A stretch of DNA of 64,000 nt from Noviherbaspirillum aerium (lineage in GTDB: Bacteria; Pseudomonadota; Gammaproteobacteria; Burkholderiales; Burkholderiaceae_D): contig NZ_VFAH01000016.1 in NCBI RefSeq assembly GCF_008929045.1, positions 1 through 64,000 of the forward strand, in the 5' to 3' direction. This document shows, in pieces, positions 24,493-34,200 of the stretch. How positions within the stretch are numbered: the stretch's first letter is position 1; each line of letters begins with the position of its first letter. The position numbers and the translations under genes were made by a program. Below the pieces are notes generated by a model that saw only the letters and a list, made by a program, of their open reading frames with translations, searched no databases and was not told the origin of the DNA.

Positions 24493-27258
24493 TTATTGCC
24501 TGGTGATGGCGATATTCGAAACAATCGCATTACCGGTCACGCCCCTGAAGTCCAGGCGCAGTTTTCCGCCGGTGACAGTGGTGGCGAAGCTCGCGCTTGT
24601 TGCCGTGTTTCGTGCGCCCGCTCTCGCAAAGACATCGACATCCGCTGCTTTCACGCCGTTGGCGTCGACAGTGAAGACGCGTGCGCCGGCGGATGTCGCG
24701 GTCGGTTCCAGCAGTCCGAGGGTTACCCTGTAACTGCCGTTGGCCAGCGGCACTTCATAGCTGAACGAAGCGCCTTCCCGGTATGCATCCCATACGCGCC
24801 CTTCCTCTGGCACCGTACTGCCGATGCCGCCGATAGCCGTCGTCGGGTTCAGCGTCACGGGCGTGCCGCCGCTGAAGAAGTTGTCCGAGCCATATCGATG
24901 GTTTCCAAGGAGTGCGTCATTGGAAACGAAACCGCTGGCAAGCTGGCCCGCCGCAATGTAGATATTTTCCGCATTATCGGCATTCAGGTTCCAGTTCGCC
25001 GAGTCGGTGACGATGCGGCCGGAATGCGTACCCTGCACGCTGATCGCATTGGCCCCTGCCCGCAGCGGCACGTTCTTGAATTCGCATACCTTCAGCGCGC
25101 ATTGGGCCGCCGTCATGGTGCCCACCGTTGCGCCATTGACGTTGAGGCTGACCGACTCGCCATTGTGATAAACCTTGATGTCGGTGACGGGATAGGCGCG
25201 CTCCGTATATCGGCGTGCAGTGATGTAGGTGACCGGTTCCTTTGTCCAGTTGGCCTTGTAGAAGTAGAAGGCGTCCTTCCTGGTCTTTCGGTCAAACGTG
25301 ACGAGGCCCTTGGTATTGGTCGCGCCGATATCGCCTTCATGCCGGATGCCGGAACCGAAGTCGAACATGTTCCAGACATAGGTGCCGTAAAGGTATTCCT
25401 TGCCGACCATCGCGGCATAGTTCTTTTCATGAACGTAATTGGCATATTCCTCGGGCTGATAGCAGATCCTGGACGCATTCGTTGCATCGCGCGAACAGAC
25501 TCTTCCGCCATGAGGGTTATCCGTGTGATGCGTCAGGCCCGAGCCGGCGCCATATTCACTCACGCCTATCGGCGTCCTGGGCAGCTGCGCATGCAGATCA
25601 TCCAGATGGGTTGCCAATGCCGTTTCGGAGGTGCCGTAATACCACTGGAAATAGCGGTTCACGCTGTAAGTATCGGCTATGTTCGTGACATTGATGGGCG
25701 ACGGCAACACGGTATCGCCATTGCGGGTGATCTGGTCGGCCAGCGTGGTCAGGCGGCTTGGATCTTCCTGCTTTGCAAGAGCCTGCAGGCTGCGCAGTAC
25801 CGATTGCACGTTGTTGTTGGCATCGGTGTTGCCGCACCGGATTCCGAGCGTCGTCGTTTCATTGCCGATCGACCATAAGCCGATCGAGGCATGATTGTAT
25901 TGCTGCCGTATCAGTTCTTGCGCCTGCTGGCGCACATTGGCGCCAAAGCCGGTGGTTTCGGGGTCGACGACCGGGCAGTTGCTGCCGCTGGCAATGGTGC
26001 TGTTATTGACGAAAGGAACCTCTGCCATCACCACGAGGCCGAGCTTGTCCGCCTGCTGCAGCGTGTATTGCGCATGCGGATAGTGCGCAAGCCTGAGGGT
26101 ATTCGCACCGATTTCCTTGATCAGCGCAAATGATGCATCGGTCTCGGCCTTGGTGATCGCCCAAGACTTGCCCTGGAAATCCTGGTGCATGTTCACGCCA
26201 TGGAGCGGGGTAGCTTTTCCGTTAAGGAAAAATCCCTTGTTCGGATCAAAGTGCATCTGGCGAATGCCGAAGTCCTGGATTACCTTGTCTATCGTGGTGC
26301 CGGCGCCGTCCTTCAATTCGACGACAAGCTTGTACAGGTAAGGGTCCGCAAGGCCTTGCCACAAGCGCGCCTGACTGACCTCCATGTCGTTCATGACATC
26401 GGCGGTCGTTCCGGCTTTGAGCGCAACCACTTTCTGCACCGTCTTCTTCGGCGTCACTCCATCCGCTTCGAGCAGCGATGCCTGCACCGTGTAGCTGGCA
26501 TCCGCGCTGGTCGCATTCCTGACCTTGGCCCGGACGCTCACCACGGCGTTATTGCCATTCAACGCAGAGGTCGTGGCGTAGATGCCCGAGCTGCCGAAGT
26601 CATCAAGCGAGAAATGGGCGGCGCCGGGAGTTGAAATGAGAGACACGCTGCGGTACAGACCGCCCGACATATTGAAGTCGCCGCTGAGCGGCGCAATTGC
26701 GGTCGGATCCGTATTGGTCCTTGGCTGGGAATTGTCGGTCTTGACGATCAGCGTGTTTCTGCCCGCCTTGAGCTTTCCGGTGACATCGAAGCGAAATGCG
26801 GTAAACGCGCCCTTATGCTGTCCAAGCTTTTCACCGTTGAGCCAGACATCCGCGACAATGCTTGCGCCATCGAAGTGCAGCCATTGCGTCGATCCATTGG
26901 CGGGATGATCAAAATCGAGGCGGTACCAGCCGCGTCCGCGCTTGTAATCCTTGCTGTCAGGGTTGGTCTGAACCGTGGTGGCGGCATCGTTTTCGTTCCA
27001 GCTATGCGGCAGGCTGACTCTTGTCCAGGATGTGGCGCTGTCGGCCAGGGCTGCCGCATCGGTCAGGCTGTCGTTTTGAATGAAGCGCCATTCCATTTTG
27101 TCCAGCAGTGACACGGAGCGTACTTCGGCGGCAGTCACGGTAGACGCCGCCGCCTGTACATCGCTGTCGTTGCCGCCGCATGCCGTCAGTCCGGTTGCCA
27201 GGGCAAGACCGATCGCAATGGCCAGGGCATTCCGTTTCATGCCTGAATGGGAAATCAT
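24493..27258 (-). CDS. GH2 family glycoside hydrolase lipoprotein (beta-galactosidase/glucuronidase-like)
   Basis: A 921-residue exported glycosidase. The start at 27258 has AAGGAG nine bases upstream; the signal ends in the lipobox LTAC, so it is anchored in an envelope membrane. Domains follow in order: GH2 sugar-binding jelly roll (WTRVSLPHSWNEND, RGWYRLDFDHP, WLNGEKLGQHKGAFTAF), immunoglobulin-like domain, TIM barrel with the acid/base Glu in LWSIGNETT and the nucleophile Glu in GVSEYGAGSG. A C-terminal malectin-like module (about 757-921) follows. The linkage specificity cannot be read. The divergent LysR plus GPH transporter operon points to a glycoside-use locus. Confidence 0.9.
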   Translation of the reverse strand: MISHSGMKRNALAIAIGLALATGLTACGGNDSDVQAAASTVTAAEVRSVSLLDKMEWRFIQNDSLTDAAALADSATSWTRVSLPHSWNENDAATTVQTNPDSKDYKRGRGWYRLDFDHPANGSTQWLHFDGASIVADVWLNGEKLGQHKGAFTAFRFDVTGKLKAGRNTLIVKTDNSQPRTNTDPTAIAPLSGDFNMSGGLYRSVSLISTPGAAHFSLDDFGSSGIYATTSALNGNNAVVSVRAKVRNATSADASYTVQASLLEADGVTPKKTVQKVVALKAGTTADVMNDMEVSQARLWQGLADPYLYKLVVELKDGAGTTIDKVIQDFGIRQMHFDPNKGFFLNGKATPLHGVNMHQDFQGKSWAITKAETDASFALIKEIGANTLRLAHYPHAQYTLQQADKLGLVVMAEVPFVNNSTIASGSNCPVVDPETTGFGANVRQQAQELIRQQYNHASIGLWSIGNETTTLGIRCGNTDANNNVQSVLRSLQALAKQEDPSRLTTLADQITRNGDTVLPSPINVTNIADTYSVNRYFQWYYGTSETALATHLDDLHAQLPRTPIGVSEYGAGSGLTHHTDNPHGGRVCSRDATNASRICYQPEEYANYVHEKNYAAMVGKEYLYGTYVWNMFDFGSGIRHEGDIGATNTKGLVTFDRKTRKDAFYFYKANWTKEPVTYITARRYTERAYPVTDIKVYHNGESVSLNVNGATVGTMTAAQCALKVCEFKNVPLRAGANAISVQGTHSGRIVTDSANWNLNADNAENIYIAAGQLASGFVSNDALLGNHRYGSDNFFSGGTPVTLNPTTAIGGIGSTVPEEGRVWDAYREGASFSYEVPLANGSYRVTLGLLEPTATSAGARVFTVDANGVKAADVDVFARAGARNTATSASFATTVTGGKLRLDFRGVTGNAIVSNIAITRQ

Positions 27259-27918
27259 GTTTCGGGTCTCCTTGTCGTTATAAAACTTTTAATGGTTGGC
27301 AGGTCCGCATGACCGTTGTCGGCACGCGCCGCATGTCGCTGCGCCTGACATTCATGGGGCTGCTTGCGGTTTCGCATCAAACCGGACAACGTGCCGAACC
27401 GCATATTGCTTGGGTCGAACGACACCACGGGAATGCCAGTAAAACGTTTAACTTCCAGTACGAACCGTCCCGGCGAATTCCTTCTGGTGCAATGGGATGT
27501 GATTCTCCCGACGATCCGCCTCCATCGTCCATCGCATATTTTGCAAAGCCCGTTGCAAATTACGCAGCAGCAATTCAAACCCGGTATTGATAAGCTGAAG
27601 AGGATGAAACAGGTTGCCGGGGCGCAGGCGCAGCGCCAGGATAGATACGGACACGTCCTGCTCCCTGCCTTGCCGGGGTCTGGCCAGCCGACCGGATTGC
27701 GCCCATGCGGACATCCGTCCATCGGTATCCGGTGGATTGGCGGCGCGAGTGGGAATGTGTCGAAGGCAAACGTGGCGAATCACGCCGGGACAAGCAAGAA
27801 GCACAGCAAGGCCCGAGGCCTTGCGCACATTGCTGAATTGGTATCAGCGTGATGCCCGGCCATCATCCGGCCGGAAAATTTCCCACTCACACCAGCAGGC
27901 GCACCGTAGAATTCCACC
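27259..27918. other. divergent control region of the glycoside locus
   Basis: 660 bp with no supported gene. It contains the promoters of the GH2 gene (-) and of the LysR/transporter operon (+). I could not pick out a convincing operator by eye. Confidence 0.45.
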
Positions 27919-28806
27919 ATGAATGACAGACAGCTGAATTACTTCATCATCACGGCCGAGGAAAGAAATCTCGGGCGTGCCGCCGAGCGCCTTCCCCTCT
28001 CCATCTCCGCACTCTCTCGACAGATCCAGTCCCTGGAAGAAGAGCTCGGCGTATCGTTGTTCATCCGCACCTTGTCAGGACTTGAGCTTACGAAGGCAGG
28101 TGAAACCTTGCTGGAGCATGCACGGGCACTGCGCACCCATTTCGATCTGACCCGGCATGCGGTGCAGCGGGCCAGCCAGGTCAAGCTGGAAAAGATTGAT
28201 GTCGGATGTGCCGGCTCATCCATGCTGACTTATGTGCCGCAGCTGCTGAAAGCCTTCACGGGCGACTACCCCGAAGTCGAAGTACAGCTTCATAGCGCAC
28301 CGTTCACTCAGCAGCTGGAATACCTTCACCAGGGACGAACGCTGATCTGCTTCGATCGCTTTTCCCAGGCGCCTCCGGAGTTCGCAATTGAACTCGCCTT
28401 GCGGGATTCGATCGTGCTTGCCGTGCCGGAATCGCATCCGTTTGCAGCAATGCAGGCGGTCGACTTTGAAGACATACGCGATGAACCGATGATAGGTCGC
28501 CAGAATGAAAATAATCATCCGCGCGAATTCCGCGAATTGTTGAAGCACTACGGATTCGAACCCCGTGTAGTGCAGCGAGCGCCCGACATGGCTTCAGCGG
28601 TTGCAATGGTTGGATGCGGATTCGGCCTTGCCCTGGTGCCCGCATCGCTTCGGATCATGCAGGTTCCGAATGTGGTGTATCGCCCGCTCAAGGCGATCAC
28701 ACCATTGCCGTGCGACCTGTATTGTATTTTTCGGAAAGACGAAAGTTCTCCGGTATTGCAGGCCATGCTTGAAACGGTCCGCAAATTGCGCGCCGTCTCG
28801 GAGTGA
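27919..28806 (+). CDS. LysR-family regulator of the glycoside locus
   Basis: A 295-residue LysR protein: NDRQLNYFIITAEERNLGRA, LSISALSRQIQSLEEELG, then an inducer-binding domain (GCAGSSMLTYVPQLLKAF, VGCGFGLALVPASL). It is the first gene of an operon with the sugar transporter, nine bases before it, and diverges from the GH2 gene. This arrangement suggests control of both. Confidence 0.92.
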   Translation: MNDRQLNYFIITAEERNLGRAAERLPLSISALSRQIQSLEEELGVSLFIRTLSGLELTKAGETLLEHARALRTHFDLTRHAVQRASQVKLEKIDVGCAGSSMLTYVPQLLKAFTGDYPEVEVQLHSAPFTQQLEYLHQGRTLICFDRFSQAPPEFAIELALRDSIVLAVPESHPFAAMQAVDFEDIRDEPMIGRQNENNHPREFRELLKHYGFEPRVVQRAPDMASAVAMVGCGFGLALVPASLRIMQVPNVVYRPLKAITPLPCDLYCIFRKDESSPVLQAMLETVRKLRAVSE

Positions 28807-28815
28807 TCAACGCCG

Positions 28816-30171
28816 ATGCATGCGAACAAACCGCTTCAATGGCACAGCATCGTGGGATACGGTCTCGGCGATGCCGCGAACAATCTTGCCTTTGCAATAA
28901 GCACGCTTTTCCTGCTCAGCTACTATACGGACGTTGCCGGGATCGAAGCCGGAATCGCCGGGACGATACTTGTCACGGTGAGAATCTATGACGCTTTCAT
29001 GGACCTGCTGGCCGGCCATGTCGTCGACCGCACTTCCACCCGCTGGGGCCGGTTCCGGCCGTTTCTTTTATGGGGATCGCCACCGCTCATGCTGCTGAGC
29101 GTAGCCGTATTTTCCGTACCGCTTGCCTGGAGTGAAAATGAAAAACTGGCGTACGCGTGCGTGACCTACGTCCTGTTTGGCACCGCGTATTCCTTTGTGA
29201 ACATTCCTTACGGCTCGCTGGCAACGGCAATGACCCAGGACCCCCGCGACCGCGCTCGCCTGGGCGCGTCGAGGTCATTGATGGCAGTGCTTACGTTCGG
29301 CATCCTCACTGCCATCCTCGGACGAACCGCGTCGGAAGTGAACGCGGCCCTGATCCAGGAAAAGCTTGCGGACGTCACGATGATTCTGGCTATCGTCGGC
29401 ATGGCGTTCCATGCCATCTGCTTCAAGACGACATCCGAAGTCGTTCATCGAAAGCCCGAGCGTCCGCCATTCGGCGACAGCCTGCGCACGCTGGCGCGCA
29501 ACAGGCCCTTGCAGATGTTATGCCTCAGCGCATTGTGCATCCTGCTGGGATACGCGTCATCCGGTGCGGCGATGGTGTACTTTGCGCGAGACATCTATGG
29601 CGATCTGAAGCAGTTCATGATGTTCATGGGCGCCATGACCGTGGGTACCGCCCTGGTTTCCGCATTCCTCGTCCCGCATCTGGTCTTCTACATCGGCAAG
29701 AAACATACGCTGCTGCTCGGCCTCGTCATCGGCATTGCCGGCTATGTTGTCCTGCTGTCCGTCGCCGAAACCAATCAGTCCTGGATACTCCTTGCCATGG
29801 TCATTGCGTCTCTCGGCGTGCGGCTCATCATGTCGATCATGTGGGCGCTTGAAGCGGATACCGTTGAATATGGAGAATGGACCACCGGCGTCCGCATCGA
29901 AGGACTGACCTATTCGATCTTTTCCTTTACGCGCAAGTGCGGATATGCGCTTGGCGGCTCCATTCCCGCTTTCCTGCTTTCGGCAGGCGGCTATGTGCCG
30001 AATGCCGCGGATCAGAATGACGCCGTCATGCACGGAATCGTGCAGGCGGTCGCGCTGTTGCCGGCGCTTTCCTTTTCAGCAGCATTTGCGATCATGCTGT
30101 TCTACCCGCTCACCGACCGCTACTTCGCCCGGATGCTTGATGACATGAAAACGGGTAACGGCTCGAGGTAA
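28816..30171 (+). CDS. GPH-family glycoside:cation symporter (MelB-like MFS)
   Basis: A 451-residue protein with 12 predicted membrane helices. GPH hallmarks are GYGLGDAANNLAFAISTLF, YDAFMDLLAGHVVDRTSTRW-type loop (D-x-x-D-x-x-x-G-x-x-x-D/R-T), WGRFRPFLLWGSPPL and GYVPNAADQ near the end. Such proteins import glycosides or glucuronides with Na+ or H+. Placed after a LysR and opposite an exported GH2 enzyme, it probably imports the released sugar or a small glycoside. Confidence 0.92.
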   Translation: MHANKPLQWHSIVGYGLGDAANNLAFAISTLFLLSYYTDVAGIEAGIAGTILVTVRIYDAFMDLLAGHVVDRTSTRWGRFRPFLLWGSPPLMLLSVAVFSVPLAWSENEKLAYACVTYVLFGTAYSFVNIPYGSLATAMTQDPRDRARLGASRSLMAVLTFGILTAILGRTASEVNAALIQEKLADVTMILAIVGMAFHAICFKTTSEVVHRKPERPPFGDSLRTLARNRPLQMLCLSALCILLGYASSGAAMVYFARDIYGDLKQFMMFMGAMTVGTALVSAFLVPHLVFYIGKKHTLLLGLVIGIAGYVVLLSVAETNQSWILLAMVIASLGVRLIMSIMWALEADTVEYGEWTTGVRIEGLTYSIFSFTRKCGYALGGSIPAFLLSAGGYVPNAADQNDAVMHGIVQAVALLPALSFSAAFAIMLFYPLTDRYFARMLDDMKTGNGSR

Positions 30172-30256
30172 CACTCGCCATGGCCGCTGCGTTTCAAACA
30201 GTGGGCAGGCTCGTTTCATTGACAAGCCGCGTGCCCGTTGGTCCGTTGGTCCGTTA

Positions 30257-31789
30257 CTATCGCCTGGCCATGCGAACCGCCTGCAGCGCATCCGCCGCCA
30301 GTTTCCCGACCTCCATCTTCAGCGCGGAACGCGCTTCCGCCGATTGCTTTCTGCGCTGCTCGTTGTCTGCCATGACGTTCCTGCAGGAGGCGGCGGCGAC
30401 GTCGATATGCTCGCGCACCCGCACCGGCGCCGGCCCCCCGGGCACGATGCGCGATTGCACGCCCGCCTTCGGATCAACGCAGCGGCGCACCGTGTCCTCG
30501 CCGAGATGCACCGGGCGTCCGAGCTGTTCCATGGCGGCGGCATCGACCATGAGGCTGGTGATCGAGTGGGCGGGAATGGCGGCATCCATGGCGCTCCTGA
30601 CGACGGCGCCGACGACGTGATGCGCCTCGCGGAAGGACAGATCCGCTTCACGCACCAGGGTATCGGCCAGATCGGTCGCGGAGCTGAAGTCTTCCGAGAC
30701 CCGGCGCAGCATCACGGTCTCCACCGGGCGGGCCGTGCGAACCACGAGTTCAAGCAGCTTGATGATCCGCAGGCACTCGTCCCCGGCTTCCCACAGGCTG
30801 CGCACGCTTTCGCGATTGCCATCGCCGGTGTGGGTGAAATTGACGCCCTTGACGGTAGTCATTGCCGCCATCAGCAGGCCTACCAGGTGGCCGGCCTTGC
30901 CCTTCAGATGTTCAAGCACCACCGGGTTCTTCTTCTGCGGCATGATGCTCGATGTGCCCGCCACGCTGTCGGGGAAATCGATCAGGCCGAATTCATGCGT
31001 GCACCAGACAAAATAGTCCTGGGCCACGCGGCTCCAGGTGACCCCGCCGATGGCCATGGCCGACAGCAGCTCCAGTGCGAAATCGCGCGAAGCGACGGCG
31101 TCGAGCGCATTCGGCACGATGCTCCTGAAGCCGAGGAGCCGCGCGCTTTCTTCCCGCTTGATGGGAAAGGCGGTGCCGGCCAGCGCGCCCGCGCCAAGCG
31201 GGCACGCATCCAGCCGCGCCTGCACCTGCTGGATGCGCTGGATGTCACGGGCGACGGCTTCCGCCACCGCGGCGAGATAGAAGCCGTAAGTCACCGGCTG
31301 CGCCGGCTGCAGGTGCGTGTAGCCCGGCATGACCGTTTCCGCATAGGCCTCCGCCTGTTTCAACAGCGTGGTTTGCAGCATGCACAGCGCATCGATCAGT
31401 GAAAACGTCAGATCGCGGGCTCGCAGCCTGTCCTGCGTTGCAAGAATGTCGTTGCGGCTACGCGCCATGTGCAGCCGCCCGCCGGCCTCCGGACCTGCCA
31501 GCCGCATCAGGTGCGCTTCATAATTGAAGTACGCATCCTCGCGGGCGGGGTCGAGTTCCACCGCTTCCGGGCCCGCCTCCTCCATCTCCATCATGGCGGC
31601 GGCGATCGTCGCCGCGGTGGCGCGGTCGAGCAGGCCGGCGTGCGCCAGCATGACGAGATGAGCCTGGTTGATATCGTTCAGATAGCGGAAGCCCGGCCCG
31701 AAATCGCGCTGGAGACGCGGGGTGTAGATGTGCTCGCAGACTTCCTGTGCGGTGGCTTCCTTGAGCCGGCGGCTGACTTTTGATTCCAT
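30257..31789 (-). CDS. argininosuccinate lyase-family protein
   Basis: A 510-residue fumarase/aspartase-superfamily lyase with HMARSRNDILATQDRLR, PGYTHLQPAQPVTYG (catalytic His) and the signature GTSSIMPQKKNPVV with the mobile catalytic Ser. Biosynthetic ArgH is about 460 residues; this one has an extra C-terminal ~40 residues and an unusual start (MESKVSRRLKEATAQEV). It is clustered with a Bug receptor and a LysR, not with arg genes, so it probably releases fumarate from an imported N-substituted aspartate rather than making arginine. Confidence 0.88.
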   Translation of the reverse strand: MESKVSRRLKEATAQEVCEHIYTPRLQRDFGPGFRYLNDINQAHLVMLAHAGLLDRATAATIAAAMMEMEEAGPEAVELDPAREDAYFNYEAHLMRLAGPEAGGRLHMARSRNDILATQDRLRARDLTFSLIDALCMLQTTLLKQAEAYAETVMPGYTHLQPAQPVTYGFYLAAVAEAVARDIQRIQQVQARLDACPLGAGALAGTAFPIKREESARLLGFRSIVPNALDAVASRDFALELLSAMAIGGVTWSRVAQDYFVWCTHEFGLIDFPDSVAGTSSIMPQKKNPVVLEHLKGKAGHLVGLLMAAMTTVKGVNFTHTGDGNRESVRSLWEAGDECLRIIKLLELVVRTARPVETVMLRRVSEDFSSATDLADTLVREADLSFREAHHVVGAVVRSAMDAAIPAHSITSLMVDAAAMEQLGRPVHLGEDTVRRCVDPKAGVQSRIVPGGPAPVRVREHIDVAAASCRNVMADNEQRRKQSAEARSALKMEVGKLAADALQAVRMARR

Positions 31790-31933
31790 ATCGGATACAT
31801 CCTGAAAATAGGCGATGACGATCTGCGCAGGAGCTGCCGGATTGCCGCCTTCCCTTGGATGGGCGGCAGCAATCCGCCATCGGCATTCACCAATGGACCG
31901 CTGCGAAAGAAAAGAGAAAACGGCTTGAGGGGC

Positions 31934-32902
31934 TTACTGCGCCTGCAGTCCCACCGAACGCGCCAGCTTCGCCCAGCGTTCGGCCTCGCTTGAGAAATAC
32001 CTGGCGAACTCCGCCGGCGTACTGGTCACCGGCTCGACGCCCTGCTTGATGAGCGCCGCCTGTGCATCGGGCGCGGCCACGACCTTGGCGACTTCCCTGG
32101 CAATGGCGTCGACCACGGGCTGCGGGGTTTTTGCCGTGGTGAAGACGCCGTACCAGGTCGAGATGTCGAAGCCGGGCACGCCGGATTCGGCGATGGTCGG
32201 AATATCGGGCAAGGACTTCACCCGGCTTGCCGTGCTGACGGCAAGCATGCGTATCTTTCCCGTCTTGACCCCGGCAAGCGCCGCCGGCAAGGTGGTGAAG
32301 GCCATCTGCACGTTGCCCGCCATCACATCCGTGACCGCGGGAGCGTCTCCCTTGTACGGCACATGTTCGACATCGACGCCCGCCATGCTCTTGAACAGCT
32401 CGGCGGTCAGATGCGCGCCGGTCCCGTTGCCTCCGGAGGCGTACATCGTCTTGCCCGGATTGGCTTTCAGATAGGACAGGAGTTCGCGCACATCCTTCGC
32501 CGGCACGGCGCTATGCACCACCAGCGCAGTCGCGGTCCTGGCCACCAGCGTCACCGGGACGATGTCCTTGAAGGGATCGAAGGTGAGCTTCGTGAACAGC
32601 AACGGGGCGATGGCCTGGCCGCCGGTCGAGCCCATCAGCAAGGTATGGCCGTCCGGCTTTGCCTTGGCAAGCTCATCGGCCGCCAGCGTGCTGCCCGCGC
32701 CGGGCTTGTTGAAGACGGTGACCGGCTTGCCCGACTGGTTTTGCAATCCCTGGGAAACGATGCGTCCGATGGCGTCATTGGCGCCTCCGGGCGCCCAGCC
32801 GACCAGCATGCGCGCCTGCTGGGTTGGATAATCCTGTGCCATCGCGCAGGCGGCGGAGGTCAGGACGGTCAGCGCAACAGCGAATTTTCGGAACGGCATC
32901 AT
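31934..32902 (-). CDS. TctC/Bug-family receptor next to the ASL-like gene
   Basis: A 322-residue receptor: signal MMPFRKFAVALTVLTSAACA, MLVGWAPGGANDAIGRIV, VFNKPGAGSTLAADELAKAK, HVPYKGDAPAVTDVMAGNVQ. AGGAG lies five bases before ATG 32902; ATG 32899 is the alternative. It is upstream of the lyase in the same direction (144-bp gap) and divergent from a LysR gene. Confidence 0.93.
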   Translation of the reverse strand: MMPFRKFAVALTVLTSAACAMAQDYPTQQARMLVGWAPGGANDAIGRIVSQGLQNQSGKPVTVFNKPGAGSTLAADELAKAKPDGHTLLMGSTGGQAIAPLLFTKLTFDPFKDIVPVTLVARTATALVVHSAVPAKDVRELLSYLKANPGKTMYASGGNGTGAHLTAELFKSMAGVDVEHVPYKGDAPAVTDVMAGNVQMAFTTLPAALAGVKTGKIRMLAVSTASRVKSLPDIPTIAESGVPGFDISTWYGVFTTAKTPQPVVDAIAREVAKVVAAPDAQAALIKQGVEPVTSTPAEFARYFSSEAERWAKLARSVGLQAQ

Positions 32903-33248
32903 AAGCACTCCTATCGGGGTAATGGTACAGGCTCGCCTGAATGAGGTGTTTGCAGTGTGCGCGGCGCGAAGCCATGCCGTCAAATACCAATTTCCTCCAT
33001 GTCCATACGAAAATGATATGAGCTAAAATGAGGCATTTCCATGCAGGCTGTTGGTAGCCGCAAAGACCGCACGGCGGCGCCATGCGCACCGGTTTCGGCG
33101 AAAGGCCTGCACATCGCAGGTGCGTTTTCGGCGGACATCGATGAAGACGCATCGCAATGATGCAGTCTGGCGCATGGCCTAAAAAACCGGAAGGCCGGAT
33201 CGGCACCGGCATCCTTGACAAGTTGGCCAAGCTGGCAGAGGCAATCCC
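32903..33248. other. divergent control region of the ASL/Bug unit
   Basis: 346 bp between the Bug gene and the LysR gene. No other gene is seen. A LysR operator is expected but not identified with confidence. Confidence 0.45.
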
Positions 33249-34118
33249 ATGAACTACAAGCAGGTCGAAGCATTCCACACAGTCATGCTCACTGGTTCCA
33301 TGACCATTGCGGCGCAAAAGCTCTTTACCTCGCAACCCAACATCAGCAGGCTGATGTCCCAGCTCGAAAGGGATACCGGCCTGCGGCTCTTCGAAAGAAA
33401 GGCCGGGAAGATTCTGGCAACGCCGGAAGCCGAAGCCTTGTTCAAGGAAGTCGAACGCTCATTCATCAGCCTGCAGACGCTGGATGAAGCCGCATTGTCG
33501 ATACGGCGGCTCGGCATCGGAGAACTGCGGATAGGATCGGTGTCCTCGATTGCCATCGGCCTGCTGCCGAAGGTCATCAGGAGGTTCCGCGATCGTTTCC
33601 CCGATGTGCCGGTGTCCGTACGCATTAGCGACTCGCCAACGGTCAGCAAGTGGACGGCGACCGGCTATGTTGATTTCGGACTCGTCGCCTACACCGTCGA
33701 TACGCCCGGCGTCGCCGCCAGCATCTGCCATCGCGAGAAAGGCGTATGCGTGGTTCCGCAGGCACATCCGCTGGCGGCGAAAAAACGCATCCGCAAATCC
33801 GATCTGCACGGGCAGCCCTTCATCTCGCTGCCGAAGGGAGATGCCACCCGCGCGGTGATCGATGCGGCGTTTCAGCCGGACAGCCGCAATCACACCCTGG
33901 AGGCGACGTTTGCGCCGGCGATCTGCACCATGGTGGCGGCCGGGCTTGGTGTCAGCATCATCAATCCGCTGGTGATCCGCAACCTGCAGATTCCATCGCT
34001 CAAGGCAGTGCCATTCGAACCCGCGATCGATTTTGCAAGCTACCTGCTGCGCCCCGAGAACCGGGTCGAACATTCGCTGGCGACGGCATTCTATGCGTGC
34101 CTGCAGGATGTCGGCTAG
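33249..34118 (+). CDS. LysR-family regulator
   Basis: A 289-residue LysR protein: NYKQVEAFHTVMLTGSMTIA, QKLFTSQPNISRLMSQLERD, with ICTMVAAGLGVSIINPL in the effector domain. Proteins with MTIAAQ/TSQPNISR openings often control amino-acid or opine genes (compare NocR/OccR). It diverges from the Bug and ASL-like genes and probably controls them. Confidence 0.92.
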   Translation: MNYKQVEAFHTVMLTGSMTIAAQKLFTSQPNISRLMSQLERDTGLRLFERKAGKILATPEAEALFKEVERSFISLQTLDEAALSIRRLGIGELRIGSVSSIAIGLLPKVIRRFRDRFPDVPVSVRISDSPTVSKWTATGYVDFGLVAYTVDTPGVAASICHREKGVCVVPQAHPLAAKKRIRKSDLHGQPFISLPKGDATRAVIDAAFQPDSRNHTLEATFAPAICTMVAAGLGVSIINPLVIRNLQIPSLKAVPFEPAIDFASYLLRPENRVEHSLATAFYACLQDVG

Positions 34119-34200
34119 GCTGTGCTTGATAAGCTGCTGCGCGGTCGGCGCCAATCTGAACCGCTCGCGACGCTTATTAAACACAGCCTGGCCGCCGCGT

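Noticed and set aside
25351-25378. GGAACC-N15-CCAGACA, one mismatch from an hrp box
   Set aside because: It lies inside the GH2 coding region on the opposite strand with no + strand gene downstream. It is a chance match and shows that single-mismatch boxes need positional support.
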